Source: UBA961 sp049317525 (lineage in GTDB: Bacteria; Bacteroidota; Ignavibacteria; Kapaibacteriales; UBA961). From it: a stretch of 64,000 bases of DNA. Positions 9,373 through 18,182 of this stretch are shown here, piece after piece (position 1 is the stretch's first letter; each line of letters opens with the position of its first letter). The DNA is taken from NCBI GenBank assembly GCA_049317525.1, contig JBMOIC010000008.1:1-64000 (forward strand), given 5' to 3'. The notes beneath the pieces are model-generated. The model saw nothing but the letters and a program-made list of their open reading frames with translations. It was not told the origin of the DNA and did not search any database. Both the position numbers and the translations under genes were made by a program.

Positions 9373-9573
9373 TCATACATTTTTTTCTTCTTTAATTTTA
9401 TGAATAAATTTTTCCATAAAAAGAATAGAATCGTGAAGGTTTAAGCTTAATTGAATACCTCCATTAAGCTCCAAATCTATAAACATTTCGCTTTTTTGAT
9501 AATCGTAAGCTAATTTGATGTCACGAATATCTGATACATGTATAGAATGCTTCCCAAATGTAAATGCTGCCAT
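9373..9573 (-). CDS. Small protein of unknown function
   Basis: 66-residue protein, not recognised. It begins MAAFTFGKHSIHV and has alternating hydrophobic residues suggesting a small beta-sheet, then an amphipathic C-terminal helix rich in Lys and Glu (FMEKFIHKIKEEKN). The frame is open to a GTG at 9645 (90 residues), but the ATG at 9573 has a good ribosome site (AAAGGTG, five bases upstream), so the shorter form is preferred. It lies 97 bases after the O-methyltransferase and just before a terminator, so it is probably the last gene of the pgi-methyltransferase transcript. It is not clearly membrane-bound or exported. Confidence 0.6.
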   Translation of the reverse strand: MAAFTFGKHSIHVSDIRDIKLAYDYQKSEMFIDLELNGGIQLSLNLHDSILFMEKFIHKIKEEKNV

Positions 9574-9670
9574 AACTACACCTTTATAATATGATTCAAT
9601 ATCTATTTGCACCTTCAATTTAGAATATTCACTTATGCAAAACACTGATAGAAATCATATTTCTACTATT

Positions 9671-10333
9671 TTATTTTTTTACTGCCATAGCCATACCGTC
9701 GCCTAATGGAATTAAACATGGCGGAAACAATAAAGGATGATCTGAAAGTGCTTTATTAAATGATTGAATCCCTTTAACATTTTCAGGCTCAAAATCAGGT
9801 TCGCTATCGGCCACATATCCCCAAGCTAAAGCATTATCACCTATAATTATTCCTCCAGATTTTACAAAAGGTAGAATTGCATCTACATAATTGATATAAT
9901 TAGGTTTATCTGCATCTATAAAAACAAGATCGATTGTATATTCTGGTGAAAACATAGATAATTGCTGTAATGCTTCTCCTATATGAACAGTTATATGATG
10001 TGAAAGTTTTAAAGCATCGGCCTGACTGATGATAAATTCTGCATAGTTTTTTTGCACTTCAAAGCAGTGAACCATACCATCTGAAGGTAATACTTCTGCC
10101 ATTGTAAAAGCAGAATATCCTGCCAAAGAGCCAATTTCAACAATATACTTGGCATTTGTAGCACGTATTAATGTCTGTAAAAATGAACCTTGTAAAGCAC
10201 CTATTGAAATTGGGGGTATTCCAGCTTGTTCAGCTTGAATTAATACATTATCTAATGCTGGGTTTTGATGAGAAAAAAGCGAGTCTACATATTGAGTAAT
10301 TGGCTCGGTTAAAAGAGTATGTTGAATAGACAT
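9671..10333 (-). CDS. O-methyltransferase, caffeoyl-CoA/catechol type
   Basis: 220-residue class I SAM-dependent methyltransferase of the methyltransf_3 family (YrrM/caffeoyl-CoA O-methyltransferase-like), probably cytoplasmic and metal-dependent. Motif I is VEIGSLAGYSAF at about 71-82. The acidic metal-binding segment FIDADKPNY lies near residue 133, with a second Asp-Asn pair in IIGDNALAWG. Length is normal for the family. The ATG directly follows the TAA of pgi without a spacer, so translation is probably coupled. The substrate cannot be deduced; bacterial members act on hydroxylated aromatics or modified tRNA bases. Confidence 0.88.
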   Translation of the reverse strand: MSIQHTLLTEPITQYVDSLFSHQNPALDNVLIQAEQAGIPPISIGALQGSFLQTLIRATNAKYIVEIGSLAGYSAFTMAEVLPSDGMVHCFEVQKNYAEFIISQADALKLSHHITVHIGEALQQLSMFSPEYTIDLVFIDADKPNYINYVDAILPFVKSGGIIIGDNALAWGYVADSEPDFEPENVKGIQSFNKALSDHPLLFPPCLIPLGDGMAMAVKK

Positions 10334-11980
10334 TTAATGACCTTTTATGTTCATTGCTTTATAAGCTTCAATTAAGTTAGTTGTAGATGAATCATGATGT
10401 CCACTATGATATGTATCTTTAATAGAAGGTAAGATTTGTTTGGCTAGCTGTTTTCCTAATTCTACGCCCCATTGATCATAAGAACAAATATCCCATAATA
10501 TTCCTTGAACAAAAGTTCTATGTTCATATAATGCAATAAGCCATCCTAGTGTAAATGGGTTTAACTCATTCAATAGGATAGTTGTAGAAGGACGATTTCC
10601 TTGGAATATTTTATGAGGCAATAATTCTTGTATTTTTTGATGAGAAAAACCAGAGGCTTGTAATTCAATTAATACTTCTTGTTCGGATTTACCCAACATT
10701 AAAGCAGCACTTTGAGCAAAACAATTGGCAATCAATCTTTCATGCATATCTGCAATTGGATTATGGGTTTGTGCACAAATAATAAATTCTGCATTTACTA
10801 TTTGGGTTCCTTGATGCAATAGTTGAAAAAATGAATGTTGTGAGTCTGTACCTGGTTGTCCCCAAACTATAGGCGAAGTTTGCCACTGTACTTGATCACC
10901 ATTTTTCGTAATATATTTTCCATTGCTTTCCATTAACATTTGCTGCAAAAAAGATGGAAATAAACGCAAATATTCATCATAAGGCAATATAGCTTGCGTT
11001 GAAATCGAATAACAATTTGTATTAATGATATCAATCAAAGCTAAATTAACAGGGATATTATCTTTTAATGGTGTATTATACATATGCATATCCATATGAT
11101 AAGCACCATGTAATAGACTGCAAAATCCATCATAACCAATTGATATTGCTATAGATAATCCAATCGCACTCCATAGTGAAAATCTTCCACCTATCCAATC
11201 CCAGAATACAAATACTCTATCTGGATGAATTCCAAATTCTGCAGTAGCTTCATAATTAGTAGATAATGCTACAAAATGTTTGGAGACATCTTTCCCGCCA
11301 CTTTGTAAAAACCATGCTTTAGCTGCATTTGCATTTGCAAGAGTTTCTTCGGTAGTAAATGTTTTTGATGCGATAATAAATAAGGTTGTTTCTGGATTAC
11401 ATGTAGATAATGTATCCGAAATATGAGTAGGATCTATATTTGAGACAAAATGTATGTTTAGGTTTTTTTGTGCAAAGTGTCTTAAAGCATCACATACCAT
11501 ATGTGGTCCTAAATCAGAACCACCAATGCCAATATTAACTATGTCTGTAAATGGTTTACCACTATATCCTTGTATGACACCCTGTCTTATCCCATCACTA
11601 AAAAGCTGTATGTTCTTTTTTACTTCATCTATTTTTTCAATTATAGACTCATCATGTACAACTATTGTATCATGCTGTTCTGCTCTTAAAGCAGTATGCA
11701 AAACTGCCCTAGATTCTGTTTTATTGAATATAGATCCGTGATACACTTGCTTAAACAAAGAATCGATGTGATGCTCTTGTGCGAACTCTAAAGCAGCATT
11801 CAATAAATCACTATCTATCAATTGTTTAGAAATATCAACTAGGGCAAAAGACTCCTTAAAAGTAAAGGACTGTGCTCGATGTGGATCTTCCTGGAATAAT
11901 TGTTTTAATCCTTTTTTGTAGGTTTTTTGTGATGAATCTTTAACTTTTAACCAGCTAGATGATTGTTCTGAAGGTGGCAT
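10334..11980 (-). CDS. pgi: Glucose-6-phosphate isomerase
   Basis: 548-residue phosphoglucose isomerase, the usual length of the long bacterial/eukaryotic form. It interconverts glucose-6-phosphate and fructose-6-phosphate in the cytoplasm. Signature 1 is DWIGGRFSLWSAIGLS and signature 2 is SYDQWGVELGKQLA with its catalytic lysine. The catalytic glutamate is in MESNGK, the sugar-phosphate serine loop is NIGIGGSDLGPHM, and SKTFTTEET follows. It is followed without a gap by the O-methyltransferase and preceded by the TPR-like gene 15 bases upstream, giving a probable operon of at least three genes. Confidence 0.97.
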   Translation of the reverse strand: MPPSEQSSSWLKVKDSSQKTYKKGLKQLFQEDPHRAQSFTFKESFALVDISKQLIDSDLLNAALEFAQEHHIDSLFKQVYHGSIFNKTESRAVLHTALRAEQHDTIVVHDESIIEKIDEVKKNIQLFSDGIRQGVIQGYSGKPFTDIVNIGIGGSDLGPHMVCDALRHFAQKNLNIHFVSNIDPTHISDTLSTCNPETTLFIIASKTFTTEETLANANAAKAWFLQSGGKDVSKHFVALSTNYEATAEFGIHPDRVFVFWDWIGGRFSLWSAIGLSIAISIGYDGFCSLLHGAYHMDMHMYNTPLKDNIPVNLALIDIINTNCYSISTQAILPYDEYLRLFPSFLQQMLMESNGKYITKNGDQVQWQTSPIVWGQPGTDSQHSFFQLLHQGTQIVNAEFIICAQTHNPIADMHERLIANCFAQSAALMLGKSEQEVLIELQASGFSHQKIQELLPHKIFQGNRPSTTILLNELNPFTLGWLIALYEHRTFVQGILWDICSYDQWGVELGKQLAKQILPSIKDTYHSGHHDSSTTNLIEAYKAMNIKGH

Positions 11981-11995
11981 AATGCTAATAATATG

Positions 11996-12820
11996 TTAAA
12001 GGTTATTGATACGTTTTCTTAAAAATTCTATCTTTTCTTCAAAATACATAAGTTTATCGGGGTTTTTTCTAGCTAAGATTTGATACGCTTTTATTGCTTG
12101 AGTATAAGCACCTTGCTTTTCATAAATTGTAGCCATTGTTTCGGTTACTATCGAAGGTGTATATGTAGGTGACTCCTGTACCGGATCATTTGGTATAGCA
12201 GGGATTCTTGCATGTTCCAATCTTTTTGCTAGTTCTTCTAATGCATTTAAAGGTTTTTGTATCGCTTGATTTTTTTGCTCAACGATTATTGCTGCAGATA
12301 AATAGGAAAAATCTGGAAAATCAGGGAATTCTGTTTCTATCGGAGGTTGATGTTTATCATCCCTTACAGTTTGCGTAGTAATCGAAGTATATTCCAGTTT
12401 AGGAAGAAATGAATCATATTGTGAAATTCTTTTTTGTATATGTTCATACTCTTTATTACTGTTTATAGGTATACCCTGCATTGATAATTCAGTTTGAGAA
12501 CTATCAGATATCTTAATAGAATAAGGATTTACTACTATGCTTGAATGTAATGGAGGAATGTGATGATAACAGGTAATCAATTCCTGATGTCCTGGAAAAA
12601 GTTGCATTGCTTTATAAATAAAATGTTTAGCAGCAATAGCATCTCCAGACATATCAATGGTTTGTGCCAATACAATAAATATCTCTGGACCATTTTTTTC
12701 TATATCAGAAGTCTGAATCAAGAACTCACATATATCAATTGCACCAATAATATCACCAGATTGAAGTAATAATCTGGCATATTCTAATGGTTTTGATTGA
12801 TATTCTAAGGGTATATTCAT
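11996..12820 (-). CDS. TPR-like protein of unknown function
   Basis: About 274 residues with no recognised family. The N-terminal third has two helical repeats of TPR type (EYARLLLQSGDIIGAIDICEF; AAKHFIYKAMQLFPGHQEL). The centre is low-complexity and polar. One TPR with a typical ending (MATIYEKQGAYTQAIKAYQ) followed by ARKNPDKLMYFEEKIEFLRKRI closes the protein. A tail of this kind resembles C-terminal TPRs seen in other Bacteroidota proteins. No signal peptide or membrane helix is seen. The frame opens at a GTG (12856), but the ATG at 12820 is the more natural start. It sits 15 bases upstream of pgi. Confidence 0.6.
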   Translation of the reverse strand: MNIPLEYQSKPLEYARLLLQSGDIIGAIDICEFLIQTSDIEKNGPEIFIVLAQTIDMSGDAIAAKHFIYKAMQLFPGHQELITCYHHIPPLHSSIVVNPYSIKISDSSQTELSMQGIPINSNKEYEHIQKRISQYDSFLPKLEYTSITTQTVRDDKHQPPIETEFPDFPDFSYLSAAIIVEQKNQAIQKPLNALEELAKRLEHARIPAIPNDPVQESPTYTPSIVTETMATIYEKQGAYTQAIKAYQILARKNPDKLMYFEEKIEFLRKRINNL

Positions 12821-12875
12821 ATATAAAAACAAAGGGCAGATATTTTTATTATCCACCCTTTCACATTTCTTTTTA

Positions 12876-13571
12876 TTAATCCCTTCTTCCGCCTAATAAG
12901 CGTAGAGTAAAGATAAATAAATTAATAAAATCTAGATATAAAGTTAATGCACCTAGTATAGCACCTTTTGTAGCGATTTCACTTCCATGAAATTCTAATT
13001 CAGCAGATTCTTTAATTTTTTGCGTATCATATGCTGTTAAGCCTGTGAATACTAAAACACCGATTATTGAAATAGCAAAGCTTAAAGCATCACTTCCTAA
13101 AAACATATTGACAATGCTTGCCAAGATTATTCCTATAAGCCCCATAAACATAAAAGATCCAATACCTGATAAATCTTTTTTTGTAATTGCTCCATATAAG
13201 CTCATTGCACCAAACATTCCAGCACTAGATAAAAAAGATGTAACGATTGCTGTTTCAGAGTAAATCAATAGTAAAGCAGATAATGTTAATCCATTTAATG
13301 CTGAATATAAAAGGAAAGAACCCATGGCTGTTATTGTATTCATTTTTTCAATAAAACCAGAAAGGGCAATAACAAGACCAAATTGCGCAATAATTAATAT
13401 CCATCTATAGGACAAAACATCCATCATAATTTGTTGATCTGAAACTATGATTCCACCAACTAAAGCGGTTGTGAATAATCCCCCAACCATCCATCCATAC
13501 ACTTTTGTTAAATATGCTTTTTGAGCCTCGGAAACGGCAACCGAACGAGCTTCTGCCATTGATGAATTCAT
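12876..13571 (-). CDS. Bax inhibitor-1/YccA family membrane protein
   Basis: 231-residue UPF0005/BI-1 family protein with seven hydrophobic helices. Family landmarks are the loop before helix 1 (AYLTKVYGWMVGGL), and the C-terminal TAYDTQKIKE and LYLDFINLFIFTLRLLGGRRD, the last being nearly invariant in bacterial members. Bacterial homologues are pH-sensitive calcium leak channels or partners of the FtsH protease; which role applies here is unknown. The start has a clear AAGGA ribosome site. It lies about 55 bases upstream of the TPR-like gene on the same strand. Confidence 0.93.
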   Translation of the reverse strand: MNSSMAEARSVAVSEAQKAYLTKVYGWMVGGLFTTALVGGIIVSDQQIMMDVLSYRWILIIAQFGLVIALSGFIEKMNTITAMGSFLLYSALNGLTLSALLLIYSETAIVTSFLSSAGMFGAMSLYGAITKKDLSGIGSFMFMGLIGIILASIVNMFLGSDALSFAISIIGVLVFTGLTAYDTQKIKESAELEFHGSEIATKGAILGALTLYLDFINLFIFTLRLLGGRRD

Positions 13572-13661
13572 GATATATTCCTTGTATAATTACACAAACC
13601 AATGATTTGACGTTTTACATTAAAACTAATTTAGGGAATTCCTTTAAATCAACAGTATTTG

Positions 13662-15857
13662 CTATAGTGTTATGCTAGAATTTACAAATAATTGCCTACC
13701 AATCATATTGGGAATAAACTGTAAATTCATAGAATTCAAGGCATTGTTTATGCCAATTGAAATCATTAAGGTAGATTGTTTATCAGAAATATCAAATTTT
13801 TGGGACATAGCAGCATTGATGATAGTATATCCTTGAATATATTCATTGTCAAGATCAGGAACTTTACGATTTGAAATGACTGGTCCATTATTATCAAGTG
13901 CTTCATCGCCGAATCTTCCTATCATTTGGGCCCTGATATTGAATGAAAAATCATATTCAGGATTAGTATACTCTAATCGTATTGTACCTGTATGCTTTGA
14001 TCGAAACCACAAACCACCATATTCATTTTCTGTTAATGGTTTAAATGTTCCATTTGATGCGCTTACAGTTCCTGCTATTCCCTTTTTTATAGCATCAACA
14101 ACCTCTAAATCTTTTGTATCCAAATATTGATATCCCAATGTTATACCTAAAGATTGATTATCTGTTTTGGACAAAGGCAATATCCATCTAGTAGAGATAT
14201 CAATTCCAGAAGTTAAAGCTCTAGAAATATTTCTATAAGAATAAATTGATTGATTTGAAATTGGATCTGATTTTACAAAATAAAATTCAATAAGATTTGA
14301 TAGTTGATTAACAAAGTAACGACATTCAAAAAAAACAGAAATTGGTTTTGAATCCGATAGTAACAATGACTGATTATCATAGATTATGCCAGCATCATAA
14401 GCTATAGATCTTTCAGGTTGCAAATCGAAACCCAATCTTCTGGAACCAATCAAATCATATCCGGCTCCACCAAGTCTATTAGAAAATTGTACGTATAATT
14501 GTCTGAAATCTGGAACTTTAAATCCTGTGCCAATTGAACTATTCAAGCGAATTTCTTCAGTTACTTTAATATTGAGAGAATACTTGGGATTAATAATATT
14601 AACAAGGCTTTTTGCAAATTCAGAAACAGCAAACTCAGGATTTTTATATGCAGAATTTTGTACATATCTAGCACTTAAAGCATATGAGATCCAAGAAGTT
14701 GGATTTCCTTCCCATTGCATAAATCCACTAAAAGTTCTAAATGATGGTTTGTCTGGATAACGTGTACCAGAAATATCATCAATTGTATATTCAGTACCGA
14801 ATGTGAAACGATTTTTTTCAGACCAAAAAACATCATATTGTAGATATGATCTTAATAAATTTCTAGACATATCATCAATTGAAGATCCACTGCCTTGTAT
14901 TGAATCAAAATTATACCGTTCTCCATAAGAGCTTGCATATACTTGAGTAGATAATCTAGCTTTACCATGCGTCCATTCGGCCGAAATCGTAGAACCAATA
15001 TCTTTTTGAACTACACTGCCGGTATTAGACGCAATTTGTCCAAAAAATGATTCTACAAATTTGCCTTTTGAATCTGACATAAATCCCCGAAAATCAGCTC
15101 CTATTTTTAGATTATTATGAGCAAACCATTTCATCTTTGTATGTACAGTATAATCTGTAAAACCCTGATATGGATATACTTTATTAGATTGTTCCAAAGT
15201 AAATGGCAGCGAATTCTTATAATTTAAAAAAGTGCTGAAATCAAACTTTTCACTCCCATATTGTAATTCTGCACGATATTCTTGTGCACCCTTTTGGATA
15301 ATTTGTCCAAATAAAGAACCCTTGAAACCTATCTCTGGCTTTTTGGTAATAATATTGATTACTCCTGCTAAAGCCTCACTACCATACAAAGAAGACATTG
15401 GCCCTTTTACAATTTCTACTCTTTCGATATTCCCTACTGATATTCTTGATAAATCTAATACTCCAGCTACTCTTCCTATCATTGGTTGTCCATCGATTAA
15501 AATTTGAGTATAATCTGCACTCAAACCCATTATCTGTACTCCGGTTCTAACATTTGATGAAAGAGCAATTCCATTTTGTTCTTTTAATAAATCACCAATA
15601 TTAACCATTGCTGAGGTATGAATTTGCTCATTAGAAATTACTTCTACACGAACTGGTGAGTCTTTTTGAACTACTTCATTTCTCGTTCCTGTCACAACAA
15701 TATTTTTTTTACTTTTTATTACCGTTATAGTATCAGATTTTTTAATCGGAATTTTGGGAATTCTTGGTTTATTGGTATCAATCGCAATGAATTCATTCCC
15801 ATGTACTTGTAGTGACAATGAAAAAAAAACGATAATACATGCTATTCTATTTATCAT
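13662..15857 (-). CDS. TonB-dependent outer-membrane receptor, probably for heme or iron
   Basis: 731-residue outer-membrane receptor. The signal peptide is MINRIACIIVFFSLSLQVHG. The plug domain follows (about 55-180: VTGTRNEVVQKDSPVRVEVI, IERVEIVKGPMSSLYGSEAL, GVINIITKKP). The remainder is a 22-strand barrel with alternating aromatic residues ending in a short C-terminal strand. The open frame continues upstream to 15920, but that part runs through the paaA terminator and lacks a signal peptide, so the ATG at 15857 is chosen. An HmuY-like lipoprotein lies just upstream beyond paaA, which suggests heme uptake through the plug type used by HmuR/BtuB relatives. The ligand is inferred, not seen. 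Confidence 0.87.
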   Translation of the reverse strand: MINRIACIIVFFSLSLQVHGNEFIAIDTNKPRIPKIPIKKSDTITVIKSKKNIVVTGTRNEVVQKDSPVRVEVISNEQIHTSAMVNIGDLLKEQNGIALSSNVRTGVQIMGLSADYTQILIDGQPMIGRVAGVLDLSRISVGNIERVEIVKGPMSSLYGSEALAGVINIITKKPEIGFKGSLFGQIIQKGAQEYRAELQYGSEKFDFSTFLNYKNSLPFTLEQSNKVYPYQGFTDYTVHTKMKWFAHNNLKIGADFRGFMSDSKGKFVESFFGQIASNTGSVVQKDIGSTISAEWTHGKARLSTQVYASSYGERYNFDSIQGSGSSIDDMSRNLLRSYLQYDVFWSEKNRFTFGTEYTIDDISGTRYPDKPSFRTFSGFMQWEGNPTSWISYALSARYVQNSAYKNPEFAVSEFAKSLVNIINPKYSLNIKVTEEIRLNSSIGTGFKVPDFRQLYVQFSNRLGGAGYDLIGSRRLGFDLQPERSIAYDAGIIYDNQSLLLSDSKPISVFFECRYFVNQLSNLIEFYFVKSDPISNQSIYSYRNISRALTSGIDISTRWILPLSKTDNQSLGITLGYQYLDTKDLEVVDAIKKGIAGTVSASNGTFKPLTENEYGGLWFRSKHTGTIRLEYTNPEYDFSFNIRAQMIGRFGDEALDNNGPVISNRKVPDLDNEYIQGYTIINAAMSQKFDISDKQSTLMISIGINNALNSMNLQFIPNMIGRQLFVNSSITL

Positions 15858-15877
15858 GGATAAAAAAGTATAATCAT

Positions 15878-15914
15878 AAAAAAACCCCTTCTTATCTTTC
15901 CGTAAGAAGGGGTT
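15878..15914 (-). terminator. Strong intrinsic terminator after paaA
   Basis: A perfect 12-bp inverted repeat (AACCCCTTCTTA 15883-15894 with TAAGAAGGGGTT 15903-15914) with an 8-nt loop is followed on the minus strand by seven T residues. It ends the paaA transcript 19 bases after the stop codon and separates paaA from the TonB receptor gene. Confidence 0.92.
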
Positions 15915-15932
15915 GAACACTTTATAAAATTA

Positions 15933-16916
15933 TCATGACAAAGGAACTGTATATGCTGCATTCTTATGAAGGGCTTTTCTAACCCATGCGCCGTTTTCTT
16001 CTGCCATTCGGCGAACAGCCAAGCGTTCTTTGTTGCATGGCCCATTGCCACGGATAACTTCAAAAAATTCATTCCAATCTGGGTCAGAATATGACCATTT
16101 TCCAATTTCTTTATTTTTAACAAGATTTGGATCTGGGATCGATAAACCTAATTCAAGTATTTTTGGCACATATTGATTTAGAAATTGTTGTCGCATATCA
16201 TCATTGCTTGCCATTTTAACTTTCCATCGCATCAGAATTTCACTATGAACAGATGCATTATCTGGAGGGCCAAAAAAATGCATGAGTGGTTTCCACCACC
16301 TATTCAATGCGTCTTGAACCATTTCTCTTTGAACTGGTGTTCCAGTTGCTAATGTGGTAACATTATCATAGCCATAACGCAAGTGGAAAGATTCTTCCAT
16401 ACAAATTCTTTCTAATGCCCGGCAATAAGGACCATAAGACCCTTTTGAATTCAATACTTGATTGATAATGGCAGATGCGTCAACTAGCCATGCAATAACT
16501 GCTGTATCTGCCCATGTTTTTGCTGGATAATTAAATACATTGGAATATTTAGATTTTCCATTAATCAAATCATTGATCATTTCTTCACGAGTTTTACCAA
16601 GGGTTTCTGCACCATTATATAACAATTGGGCATGGCCACTTTCATCTTGTACTTTAGCCATTAATGCCATTTTACGCTTAAAACCTGGCGCCCTTGTAAT
16701 CCACGTACCTTCTGGTAATGCACCAATTATCTCAGAATGCGCATGTTGTTCAATCATTCTGATTAATTGTCTGCGATACTCTTTGGGCATCCAATCATAA
16801 GGTTCTATTTTTTCGCCACGAGCTATTTTTGCTTCAAATTGTTCTAAACGAACCGGATCTTCATTAAGTATCTGAGCCGTTTCTGATACATCTACTATAC
16901 TAACATTGCCATACAT
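15933..16916 (-). CDS. paaA: Phenylacetyl-CoA epoxidase catalytic subunit PaaA
   Basis: 327-residue diiron oxygenase subunit that epoxidises the ring of phenylacetyl-CoA with O2, the first aerobic ring-attack step of the paa pathway. Near-universal PaaA blocks are present: EPYDWMP, IRMIEQHAHSEI (Glu62), LPEGTWITRAPG, KVQDESGH (Glu92, His95), NYPAKTWADT and ICMEESFHLR (Glu175, His178), so the carboxylate/histidine diiron site is complete. The start is the ATG at 16916, 8 bases after AAGGA; a TTG two codons earlier is less likely. PaaB, PaaC, PaaD and PaaE are absent from the window. The gene lies between heme-uptake-type genes and has its own terminator. paaN occurs 46 kb away. Confidence 0.96.
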   Translation of the reverse strand: MYGNVSIVDVSETAQILNEDPVRLEQFEAKIARGEKIEPYDWMPKEYRRQLIRMIEQHAHSEIIGALPEGTWITRAPGFKRKMALMAKVQDESGHAQLLYNGAETLGKTREEMINDLINGKSKYSNVFNYPAKTWADTAVIAWLVDASAIINQVLNSKGSYGPYCRALERICMEESFHLRYGYDNVTTLATGTPVQREMVQDALNRWWKPLMHFFGPPDNASVHSEILMRWKVKMASNDDMRQQFLNQYVPKILELGLSIPDPNLVKNKEIGKWSYSDPDWNEFFEVIRGNGPCNKERLAVRRMAEENGAWVRKALHKNAAYTVPLS

Positions 16917-16951
16917 ATGCAATTCCTTGGTTATTTCTTACAAAAATACCA

Positions 16952-16983
16952 AAGGAGTATGGTTTAACAAAGCTCTACTCCTT
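16952..16983 (-). terminator. Possible terminator after the HmuY-like gene
   Basis: AAGGAGTA (16952-16959) and TACTCCTT (16976-16983) pair perfectly over 8 bp with a 16-nt loop, overlapping the HmuY-like stop codon. On the minus strand it is followed by the T-rich TTTGGTATTTTTG. It is weaker than the paaA terminator but suggests that paaA has its own transcript. Confidence 0.5.
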
Positions 16984-17620
16984 AGTTTTTCAGTTTTTTT
17001 GTGCTGCTCTTTGCATATCGGAAAGAATAATAACCGATTTCAGAGAACATAGTTGGTTTTTCAGGTTGATCCTTATAAATACTAAGGATTTGTAGCTTAA
17101 CATAGTTCCCTAAACGGGTTTTTACTACTAATGTTTTTTGCGCTACTGGATTAATTGTTCTTGATGATCCATCATATGTAAAGAAATTACCTGGAGGAGC
17201 AAGTGCTATTGACAAAATTCTTCCACTGGTTGATTGATCATCTATCTTAAAATTACTATCCGCAGGTGCTGTCGTCAATAAATCAAATGTAGTGTCTACA
17301 ATTAAACCCTTCGTTAATCCACTTGGATTTACTGTCCCTGAATTCAAAAATATATCAATCTGTTTTGTTTTACCACCACCATACAAATACGCCATCTTAA
17401 TGTCCCATTCCGATGACTGTGATTTTGTATGTGAAACTATACTATCACCATCTAATGAATAGTATATAAATTTAGATTGTAGAGTGTCTGGAATAATATT
17501 CTTAATTATTCTGGTTGAAACTGTATCAATTGTAGGTTGAACATTGGATGAGCTATCGGAACATGAATCTAGGGAAAAAAGTAAAATGAACGCGGACAAA
17601 AAACAAAATATCTTGTACAT
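16982..17620 (-). CDS. HmuY-like heme-binding lipoprotein
   Basis: 212-residue putative lipoprotein with lipobox LDSC (Cys20). The body resembles the HmuY family of Bacteroidota hemophores: an early IYYSLDGDSIV segment, SSEWDIKMAYLYGG, an IDIFLNSGTVNPSG loop, TFDLLTTAPADSNFKI, and a C-terminal TLVVKTRLGNYVKLQILSIYKD block. It would be anchored to the outer membrane and pass heme to a TonB-dependent receptor, which lies just downstream beyond paaA. The two HmuY heme histidines cannot be placed with confidence, so the ligand may differ. It is preceded by the CX4CH lipoprotein gene about 105 bases upstream. Confidence 0.7.
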   Translation of the reverse strand: MYKIFCFLSAFILLFSLDSCSDSSSNVQPTIDTVSTRIIKNIIPDTLQSKFIYYSLDGDSIVSHTKSQSSEWDIKMAYLYGGGKTKQIDIFLNSGTVNPSGLTKGLIVDTTFDLLTTAPADSNFKIDDQSTSGRILSIALAPPGNFFTYDGSSRTINPVAQKTLVVKTRLGNYVKLQILSIYKDQPEKPTMFSEIGYYSFRYAKSSTKKLKN

Positions 17621-17726
17621 AAAAATACCTAAACAAAGTAAAGTGATATGGTGATTTATTTTTTACAAATTTACGTGTAATCACACATATTGTCAAAACA
17701 TATATTGTTATATGTACATTATTTTA

Positions 17727-18122
17727 TTAATTATTTTTTGCTCCTTCTAGCACCCATTGTCTTAACCCTTTGATTTGGCTGGAATTAACTCTGTCTTGAA
17801 AAGACAACATATGAGCTTGTTTTCCTTCTAGTATTTGATTTAGCAGGCTTATATCAGGTTTACCAGGAATAATCAATCCGGCTCTACCAGTTAAAGCATA
17901 ATAAGAAGTAACATCAACACTTCCCAATTTTGATTCATAATCATGGCAACCAGAAAAAGCGCAGGTAAGTTCTAATAAAGGTTTTACATGTAATTGATAG
18001 CTAATATTTGTGTCGGGAAAAATAATTTGATCAGGGGAAGTAATCACATTGTCATTACATGCAGAGCACAAAAACATACCGTAAAGTAATAGTGATATAG
18101 CTACACATTTCATATTTCTCAT
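17727..18122 (-). CDS. Small lipoprotein with CX4CH cytochrome-like motif
   Basis: 131-residue putative lipoprotein (lipobox LCSAC, Cys22 region). After the signal sequence, a segment of cytochrome-domain type (YQLHVKPLLELTC) leads into CAFSGCHDYESK. This resembles a heme c site, but with four residues between the cysteines instead of two. Later come SLLNQILEGKQAHM and a closing IKGLRQWVLEGAKNN helix, also typical of cytochrome c domains in this phylum, with Met residues (HMLSF) as a possible axial ligand. It probably binds heme or another metal at the outer membrane next to the HmuY-like and TonB genes. Covalent heme attachment is uncertain because of the odd spacing. Confidence 0.65.
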   Translation of the reverse strand: MRNMKCVAISLLLYGMFLCSACNDNVITSPDQIIFPDTNISYQLHVKPLLELTCAFSGCHDYESKLGSVDVTSYYALTGRAGLIIPGKPDISLLNQILEGKQAHMLSFQDRVNSSQIKGLRQWVLEGAKNN

Positions 18123-18182
18123 AGGGATACAATTTATTTCGTTAGAAATTCACTTACATTCAAAAAATCATTTTCTGATAAT

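Noticed and set aside
15858..15920. Longer start for the TonB-dependent receptor
   Set aside because: The extension overlaps the paaA terminator and would bury the signal peptide; the ATG at 15857 is preferred.
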